Positions 58,581 to 64,000 of a stretch of DNA of 64,000 nucleotides are shown here, in pieces. Both the position numbers and the translations under genes were made by a program. This DNA comes from Klenkia brasiliensis (lineage in GTDB: Bacteria; Actinomycetota; Actinomycetes; Mycobacteriales; Geodermatophilaceae). The notes below the pieces were generated by a model. It ran no database searches and was not told where the DNA came from. It saw only the letters and a program-made list of their open reading frames with translations. The stretch is from positions 310,001-374,000 of the forward strand of contig NZ_FNCF01000002.1 in NCBI RefSeq assembly GCF_900100695.1, written 5' to 3'. Each line of letters opens with the position of its first letter. Within the stretch, counting starts at the first letter, position 1.

Positions 58581-60901
58581 GCATGCCCATCCCCGGCTCG
58601 GAGCGGTTCAGCAGCCGACCGGTCGACCCCGCCGAGCTCGCCGCCTCGCTGCCGGCCACCCTGCCGGTGCACACGGTCACCCAGGAGCAGATCGACGGGC
58701 TGGACCCGCTGACCTACGAGGTCATCCGGCACCGCCTGTGGTCGGTCACCGACGAGATGGGCGAGGCCCTCAAGCGGATGTCGGGCTCGCCGATCGTCAC
58801 CGACGCCAACGACTTCGACTTCGCCATCAGCGACGAGCTGGGCCAGGAGGTCCAGGTCGGGCTGTACAACACGATGCTGGTCGGCGCCGTGGACCTGGCC
58901 GTCTACTGGACGCTGCGGCACCGGTCGACCAACCCCGGCATCGCCGAGGGCGACATGTTCCTGTGCAACGACCCCTGGGTCGGTGGCGGCCTGCACCAGA
59001 ACGACGTCATCGTGTTCCAGCCCGTCTTCGTCGAGGGGGAGCTCTTCGCCTGGACCAGCGCCATCGCGCACGAGCCCGACCTGGGCGGTGTCGGGCTGGG
59101 GTCGTTCTCGCCCGGGGCCACCGACGTGTTCTCCGAGGCGCTGCCCACCCCGCCGGTGAAGGTGGTGCGCGGCTTCGAGCTGCAGGACGACGTGGCCGAC
59201 CTGTGGGTCCGCCGCTCCCGCGTGCCGATGCTCGTCGGGCTGGACCTGCGGGCCAAGATCGGGGCCAACAGCATCGGCCGGCAGCGGCTGCTCAGCGTCA
59301 TCGAGCAGTACGGCGCCGACACGGTCAAGGCCGTGATGAAGCGGATGATGGCCGACGCCGAGTCGCGGCTGCGGGACAAGCTGCGGGCGCTGCCCGACGG
59401 CACCTGGAAGGCCACCGGCTACCAGGACCAGTCCCACTCCGGGGACCGCGCGCTGCACAAGATCACCGTCGCCATGAGCAAGCAGGACGACCACCTGACG
59501 TTCGACTTCACCGGCACCGACCCGCAGTCGGGCGTCATCAACTGCACCTACGCCGGCATGCGCGGCGGCGTCATCTCCGCGGTGCTGCCGATCCTGGCGG
59601 GCAACATCCCGTGGTCGGCCGGCGGGCTCATGCGGTGCTTCGACCTGGTGGCCGAGGAGGGCACGATCAACAACGCCACCTTCCCGGCCGCGGTCAGCCG
59701 GGGGCCCATCGGCCCGGCGTGGTTGACCGGCTCGCTGGTGGCCGAGTGCCTGTCCCAGATGCTGGACCGGTCGGTGGACCAGGAGCGCAGCGTGCAGGCC
59801 ACCTGCTGCGGCACCTGGGACACCGCGGTGATCGCCGGGCTCGACGAGCGCGGCGCCCAGCCCGTGCCCTTCCTCAACCTGCTCATGGAGCCCATGGCGG
59901 GTGGCTACGGCGCCCGGCCGGGGGCCGACGGCATGGACACCGGCGGTCTGTTCTGCATCCCGATGGGCCGCATCCCCGACACCGAGATGACCGAGTACCT
60001 CTACCCGCTGCTGACCCTGTGGCGGCGGGAGGAGCCCGACTCGGGTGGCCCCGGCCGCCACCGCGGCGGCGTCAGCGCGTCGCTGGCGGTGACCCCCTAC
60101 GGCACCAGCGTGCCGATGGGCCTGGTGCTGGCCTCGGCCGGCAAGTCGGTGGCGCAGAACAACGGCCTGGCCGGCGGCTACCCGGGCAACACCGGGCTCG
60201 AGGTGCTGGCCCGCGGCGCGGACATGGCCGCCCGCCTGCAGCGCGGTGAGCTGCCGGCCGACCTGGAGCAGGTGGGCGGCGACCAGGAGTTCGGGGCCTG
60301 CTACGCCGAGTCCTACCTGGCGCCGGGCGACGTGTTCTACATGCACTGGCAGGGCGGCGGGGGCTACGGCGACCCGCTCCTGCGCGACCCGGCGGCGGTC
60401 GCCCGGGACCTGGCCGAGTTCAAGGTGACCGGGCACGGCGCGCAGCAGGTCTACGGCGTCGTCCTCCGCGACGGCCAGGTGGACGACGCGGCCACCGACG
60501 AGCTGCGGGACCGCATGCGGCAGGAGCGCCGCGACCGGAGCTCCTCGGTCCAGGAGGCCCCGTCGATCGACCTGGCCACGGCGCGCCGGCTCGACGACAA
60601 CCTCGTGGAGGGCCAGCACGACGGGGCACCCGTCGTGGGCTGTGGGCACTGCGGGCGGGTGCTCGGCGACGCGCGGGCGGACTCCCGGCTGTCGCTGGCC
60701 CACTTCGACGGCCCGTCGTCGGCCGCGGGACCCCAGGTCACCTCCGACCCGGCGCTCTACGTGGACGACGAGGTGGTGTTCCGGCAGTTCAGCTGCCCGG
60801 GCTGCGCCACCGCGATCTACTCCGGCGTGGTCCCCGCGGCGCACGAGGACCACGCGCTGGCACTGCACCGGCTGCTGGCGGCGGCCCCGACCGGGGCCTG
60901 A
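58577..60901 (+). CDS. hyuB: HyuB-like subunit fused to an acetone carboxylase gamma-like zinc domain
   Basis: A protein of 774 residues. Residues about 40-600 are a hydantoinase B/acetone carboxylase beta domain (TYEVIRHRLWSVTDEMGEAL, NDPWVGGGLHQNDVIVFQPVF, NCTYAGMRGGVISAVLPILAG, HWQGGGGYGDPLLRDP). A C-terminal region carries two CxxC pairs (Cys689/692 in VVGCGHCGRVLG and Cys740/743 in FSCPGCATAIYS), the layout of the small gamma subunit of acetone or acetophenone carboxylases. In those enzymes the gamma subunit is a separate polypeptide; here it is fused. ATG 58577 overlaps hyuA. The enzyme probably carboxylates a ketone using ATP. Confidence 0.88.
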   Translation: MSMPIPGSERFSSRPVDPAELAASLPATLPVHTVTQEQIDGLDPLTYEVIRHRLWSVTDEMGEALKRMSGSPIVTDANDFDFAISDELGQEVQVGLYNTMLVGAVDLAVYWTLRHRSTNPGIAEGDMFLCNDPWVGGGLHQNDVIVFQPVFVEGELFAWTSAIAHEPDLGGVGLGSFSPGATDVFSEALPTPPVKVVRGFELQDDVADLWVRRSRVPMLVGLDLRAKIGANSIGRQRLLSVIEQYGADTVKAVMKRMMADAESRLRDKLRALPDGTWKATGYQDQSHSGDRALHKITVAMSKQDDHLTFDFTGTDPQSGVINCTYAGMRGGVISAVLPILAGNIPWSAGGLMRCFDLVAEEGTINNATFPAAVSRGPIGPAWLTGSLVAECLSQMLDRSVDQERSVQATCCGTWDTAVIAGLDERGAQPVPFLNLLMEPMAGGYGARPGADGMDTGGLFCIPMGRIPDTEMTEYLYPLLTLWRREEPDSGGPGRHRGGVSASLAVTPYGTSVPMGLVLASAGKSVAQNNGLAGGYPGNTGLEVLARGADMAARLQRGELPADLEQVGGDQEFGACYAESYLAPGDVFYMHWQGGGGYGDPLLRDPAAVARDLAEFKVTGHGAQQVYGVVLRDGQVDDAATDELRDRMRQERRDRSSSVQEAPSIDLATARRLDDNLVEGQHDGAPVVGCGHCGRVLGDARADSRLSLAHFDGPSSAAGPQVTSDPALYVDDEVVFRQFSCPGCATAIYSGVVPAAHEDHALALHRLLAAAPTGA

Positions 60902-60911
60902 GCAGCACGGA

Positions 60912-60955
60912 CACCGCCGCGCAGGGGCCGACCACCCGGTCCCTGCGCGGCGGTG
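60912..60955 (+). terminator. Terminator after the ketone-carboxylase-like operon
   Basis: A perfect 15-bp stem (60912-60926 with 60941-60955) with a 14-base loop starts 11 bases after the hyuB stop. No T tract is seen. Confidence 0.75.
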
Positions 60956-61008
60956 CGCCGTCCGGCCCGGGACTAGAGTCCGTGACCAGCCACCGGCGGA
61001 AGGCCCCG

Positions 61009-61701
61009 ATGACCACGAGCTCGACCCCCAGGCCCAGCGCACGCCGGGACCTGGTCGAGGCGCAGATCCTCGAGCACGCGACCCGGCTGTTCGCCGAGCG
61101 CGGGTTCGCCGCCACCAGCCTGCAGGACATCGCCGAGGCCGCCGGCCTGACCCGGCCCGCGCTCTACCACTACGTCCGCAGCAAGGACGACCTGCTCTCC
61201 CGGCTGGTCGAGGAGCTCACCGAGGGCCCGGCCGACGAGCTGGGCCGCATCAACGCCGACACCTCGGTCCCGCCCGTGCAGCGGCTGCGCGACATGGCCT
61301 TCGCCGTGGCGCGCAACCAGACCCGGAACCCCGAACGCTTCCGGCTGCTCATCCGGTCCGAGGCCGAGCTCCCGGCGGAGCTGGCCGACGTCTACCGCCG
61401 CGGCCGGCGGCGGGTGCTGCGCGAGTTCACCGCGGTGATCGAGGAGGGGGTGCAGGCCGGGCAGCTGCGCCCCACCGATGCCCGCGTCGCGGCCCTGGGC
61501 ATCATCGGCATGTGCAACTGGGTCGCCTGGTGGCACCGCCCCGGCCAGGGGGACGACGCCGTCGCCGGCCAGCTGGCCGACATGGCGGCCGCGTCGCTGG
61601 CCGAGGCCGACGACCGGCAGGTCACGGGCACGGGGCCGCAGCGGGCCCTGGCGCTGCTCCGGCAGGACCTGGACTACCTGGAGCGCGAGCTGGACCGCTG
61701 A
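61009..61701 (+). CDS. TetR/AcrR-family transcriptional regulator
   Basis: A 230-residue TetR regulator. The HTH reads QILEHATRLFAERGFAATSLQDIAEAAGLTRPALYHYVRSKDDLLSRLVEEL, and the C-terminal domain holds MCNWVAWWHRPGQGDD, typical of the TetR_C group with aromatic-compound or acyl-CoA ligands. ATG 61009 follows GCGGAAGG; GTG 60982 next to TAGAGT is an alternative. It lies between the carboxylase operon and the AMP-ligase/hydrolase operon, convergent with the latter by three bases, and probably regulates both. Ligand unknown. Confidence 0.88.
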   Translation: MTTSSTPRPSARRDLVEAQILEHATRLFAERGFAATSLQDIAEAAGLTRPALYHYVRSKDDLLSRLVEELTEGPADELGRINADTSVPPVQRLRDMAFAVARNQTRNPERFRLLIRSEAELPAELADVYRRGRRRVLREFTAVIEEGVQAGQLRPTDARVAALGIIGMCNWVAWWHRPGQGDDAVAGQLADMAAASLAEADDRQVTGTGPQRALALLRQDLDYLERELDR

Positions 61702-61704
61702 GCG

Positions 61705-63405
61705 CTACTCGGCCCGCAGCCGGGCGGTGATGTCCTCCCGCAGCCGTTTCTTGTCCAGCTTCCCGACCAGGGTCTTCGGCAGCTCGGTCACCCACTCCAG
61801 CCGCTCCGGCCACTTGAACTTGGCGACGCCGAGACCGTCCAGGTGCCGGCGCACGTCCTCCAGGTCGACCGGGTCCCCGGTGGCCACCAGGTAGGCGCAC
61901 GCGCGCTCGCCCAGCCGCGGGTCGGGCATGGCGACGACGGCGGCCGCGGCGACGGCCGGGTGCTGCAGCAGCAGGAGCTCGACCTCCTCGGCGTTGACCT
62001 TCTCCCCGCCGCGGTTGATGACGTCCTTGATGCGGCCCTCGATGCTCACCGCCTGGACCCCGTCGACGTCGGTGACCGAGGCCAGGTCGCCGGTCCGGTA
62101 GAAGCCGTCGCCGGTGAAGGCCCGGCTGTTGTGCTCGGGCGCGGAGAAGTAGCCGCGGATCGTGTACGGCCCCCGGGTGGCCAGCTCGCCGACCTCGCCG
62201 GCCGGGACCTGCTCCTCGCTGGTGGGCTGCAGGATGCGGACCTCGTCCAGTGGCGACAGGGGTGTGCCGACGGTGTGGTTGCGGACCCGGCGGGAGGTCC
62301 CCGGGGACGTCGTGAGGAACATGCCCTCGCCCATGCCGAACAGCTGGCCGGTCCACAGCCCGGCGCGCTCGAAGGTCTCGAACAGGGCCGTGGGCACCTT
62401 CGTGCCGCTGAGCACGACGGTGCGCAGCGCGGCCGAGGCGTCCGGGAAGGCCGGGTGGTCGACCGCGCCGAAGTGGCCGTGGCCGAACAGGACGTCGGTC
62501 GCGCCGGCCGCGGCCATCAGCGGCAGGGCCTGGTCCAGGTCGGCGGTGGTGAGGACCAGGCAGGCGCCCACGCTGTGCGGGGCGTGCAGGCCGCACACGA
62601 CGCCGGCGTTGTGGATGATCGGGATCAGGTGCGCCACCCGGCTGGAGGTGTCCCAGCCCCACTCGGCCGCGTAGGCCTGCGCGTTGTACCAGTACTCGGC
62701 GTGCAGCCGGGGGATCACCTTGGGCACGCCGGTGGTGCCGCCGGAGAGCTGGAAGACAGCGACGTCGTCGGGGTCGATGCCGGCCTGGACCTGCTCGACC
62801 CAGGCCCGGGCGGTGGCCGGGTCGACGCCGGCGCCGAGCGTCTCGACCGCCACCGCACCGTCGCCGGGTGACGGGGCGCCGATGGTCAGCAGGAGGCGGA
62901 GGGTGGGGTGGCCGGCGGCCTGCTCCCGGCCGAAGGCGACCAGGTCGAACGAGCCGGTGCCCGCCTCGACGAGGTGGGCCACGGCGCCCACCTGCCGGGT
63001 GATCTGGGAGATTTCGTGCCCGCGGTGGAAGGCCAGCGAGCACACCGGCACGGCGCCGGCCTTGAGCACGGCGTACCAGGCGAGCACCGTCTCGGCGCGG
63101 TTGGTCACCTGGAACACGACCGGGTCGCCGGGCCGCAGCCCCAGCTGACCGAGGCCGTGGGCGATGCGGTCGGTCGCCTCGTCGAGGGCCGCGAAGGTCA
63201 GCGTGCCCGTCGCGGTGATGAGCGCCGGCCGGTCGGGGTGCGCGTCGGCCACGGCCCGGAACTCCTGCGCCAGGGTGGCGGTGCCCCACAGCCCGGCCGC
63301 GCGGTAGCGGGCGACGTCCTCGTCCGGGAAGGGGACGACGCCGGCGCGGTGGCGGGCCGTCCCGCCGTCGGCGGGGGCGTCGGCGAGGGGCGGGGCGTCG
63401 AGCAC
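61705..63405 (-). CDS. AMP-dependent aryl/acyl ligase (EntE/DhbE-like)
   Basis: An ANL ligase of 566 residues. The P-loop VFQLSGGTTGVPKVIPRLHAEYWYNAQAYAAEWG is closest to 2,3-dihydroxybenzoate/salicylate-AMP ligases, with GMGEGMF, GDLASVTDVDGVQAVSIEGRIKDVINRGGEKVNAEEVE and the catalytic lysine in LPKTLVGKLDKKRL. GTG 63403-63405 follows GGAGG by eight bases. No siderophore or peptide-synthetase gene is present, so a catabolic aryl-CoA ligase role is likelier. With the ketone-carboxylase-like genes it recalls the acetophenone route, where benzoylacetate is activated to its CoA ester. Confidence 0.85.
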   Translation of the reverse strand: MLDAPPLADAPADGGTARHRAGVVPFPDEDVARYRAAGLWGTATLAQEFRAVADAHPDRPALITATGTLTFAALDEATDRIAHGLGQLGLRPGDPVVFQVTNRAETVLAWYAVLKAGAVPVCSLAFHRGHEISQITRQVGAVAHLVEAGTGSFDLVAFGREQAAGHPTLRLLLTIGAPSPGDGAVAVETLGAGVDPATARAWVEQVQAGIDPDDVAVFQLSGGTTGVPKVIPRLHAEYWYNAQAYAAEWGWDTSSRVAHLIPIIHNAGVVCGLHAPHSVGACLVLTTADLDQALPLMAAAGATDVLFGHGHFGAVDHPAFPDASAALRTVVLSGTKVPTALFETFERAGLWTGQLFGMGEGMFLTTSPGTSRRVRNHTVGTPLSPLDEVRILQPTSEEQVPAGEVGELATRGPYTIRGYFSAPEHNSRAFTGDGFYRTGDLASVTDVDGVQAVSIEGRIKDVINRGGEKVNAEEVELLLLQHPAVAAAAVVAMPDPRLGERACAYLVATGDPVDLEDVRRHLDGLGVAKFKWPERLEWVTELPKTLVGKLDKKRLREDITARLRAE

Positions 63406-63439
63406 GGCAGGTCCTCCGCTGGGGGTGGGTGGGGGTGGG

Positions 63440-64000
63440 TCAGCCCGGCTGGCCGGCGGGGAAGCGCTCGGCCAGCCAGCCACCGATCTCGGCCGCGGCG
63501 AGGCTGGCGCCGGTGGGTTCACCCCTGCCGATGGGGCCCCCGAAGTGGGTCCCGCGCACCCGCCGGGTGGTCAGGTCGGCCGCCACCAGCCGCTCGGTCA
63601 TGGCCGCGACGTCGGAGGGGAAGCAGGCCTGGTCGCCGGACAGCTCGACCAGCAGCGTGGGGACGGTGACCGACGGCGCGCAGCGCAGGAAGTCCGCGCG
63701 CGACGTGGTCACCGACCAGGTCGACATCCAGGCGTCGGCGGTGCTGAGGCGGCCGAAGCCCGCCAGGCCGTAGTCGGTGAGGTCGGGGCGGCGGCCGAAC
63801 AGGGAGCCGTAGGGCCGCTCGTTGGGGTCCAGCGACAGGTCCACCGTGCGCAGGTCGGCGTCGGTGCGGTAGACGGTCAGCACGCGGGGGACCAGCGACG
63901 CGCGGCGGTCGCGGGGGTCGCCGCCGTCGGCAGCCCGGGCGCGGGCGGCGGCCGACTCCTGCACGAGGGCCGCGGCGCGCTCGTCGATCCTGGCCACCCG
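63440..64000 (-). CDS. Alpha/beta hydrolase, 5' end beyond the window
   Basis: The visible 186 codons encode the C-terminal part of a hydrolase; the frame is open to the window edge. The retained features are a helical cap region and the PTLLVELSGDQACFPSDVAAM/RRVRGTHFGGP segment with the charge-relay Asp and His. The nucleophile Ser must lie outside. A GTG at 63995-63997 gives a complete-looking frame but would lack the active serine, so truncation by the window is preferred. It is 34 bases upstream of the AMP-ligase on the same strand, consistent with an operon serving the carboxylase pathway. Confidence 0.7.
   Translation of the reverse strand, partial: RVARIDERAAALVQESAAARARAADGGDPRDRRASLVPRVLTVYRTDADLRTVDLSLDPNERPYGSLFGRRPDLTDYGLAGFGRLSTADAWMSTWSVTTSRADFLRCAPSVTVPTLLVELSGDQACFPSDVAAMTERLVAADLTTRRVRGTHFGGPIGRGEPTGASLAAAEIGGWLAERFPAGQPG

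Noticed and set aside
1-64000. CRISPR arrays, insertion sequences, prophage
   Set aside because: No regularly spaced repeats, transposase motifs or phage genes were found; the only repeats are the palindromic elements listed.

Overview
The window is 64 kb of very GC-rich actinobacterial DNA with many GTG starts, strong third-position GC bias and dense operons joined by GTGA/ATGA overlaps. A FadE5-type acyl-CoA dehydrogenase, DUF3140, DUF6328 and DUF2332 proteins, an Lrp-linked keto-acid dehydrogenase operon and a chemotaxis/c-di-GMP block suggest a motile soil actinobacterium, most likely of the Geodermatophilaceae (Blastococcus/Modestobacter/Geodermatophilus type). The family placement is inference; no rRNA or other marker gene is present. 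I found no tRNA, rRNA, CRISPR array, transposase or phage gene.

Layout. 1-1.9 kb: a truncated hypothetical gene and a secreted TAP-like hydrolase split by an in-frame amber codon. 1.9-6.1 kb: an Lrp regulator divergent from a three-gene 2-oxo acid dehydrogenase operon (E1 alpha, E1 beta, E2). 6.3-12.5 kb: a complete fructose PTS, with fruR-fruK-fruA-ptsH on the minus strand and ptsI divergent. 12.7-15.1 kb: a 51-residue protein, a tyrosine phosphatase and a divergent MFS transporter. 15.2-18.8 kb: an ABC exporter coupled to a DesK/DesR-like two-component pair. 19-22.5 kb: fadE5 with a double palindromic operator, LapA-like and hypothetical proteins, TetR. 22.8-25.5 kb: a zinc ABC importer with a Zur-like box. 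25.5-35.5 kb: a divergent acyl-CoA catabolic locus (luciferase-like enzyme and acyl-CoA synthetase on one side; TIGR03084, AtuA-like, carboxyltransferase, biotin carboxylase/BCCP and acyl-CoA dehydrogenase on the other). 35.5-43.7 kb: mixed genes including DUF2332, ribokinase, a methyltransferase/type III polyketide synthase pair, an aminoglycoside 2'-N-acetyltransferase, an FMN reductase, and LacI and TetR regulators. 43.7-55.4 kb: a signalling block with three EAL proteins (two with intact GGDEF), a chemoreceptor, and two members of an uncharacterised paralogous family. 55.4-64 kb: a hydantoinase/ketone carboxylase-like pair with hydrolases, TetR and an aryl-AMP/CoA ligase.

The most unusual signals lie outside gene families. 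(1) Two homologous hairpins with compensating arm changes sit in frame inside two genes of one carboxylase operon; a third intergenic structure shares part of their loop. (2) A 71-bp hairpin repeat occurs twice, and one copy supplies the last codons of ribokinase. (3) Identical TCAA-N15-GCCGATC promoters diverge in the c-di-GMP region, joining GGDEF/EAL genes and the unknown family into a probable motility-sigma regulon. (4) A perfect 16-bp hairpin has a candidate ATG as its whole loop at the start of the histidine kinase gene. (5) Six genes carry a TANNNT-like box 5-6 nt before a GTG start, as expected for leaderless mRNAs.
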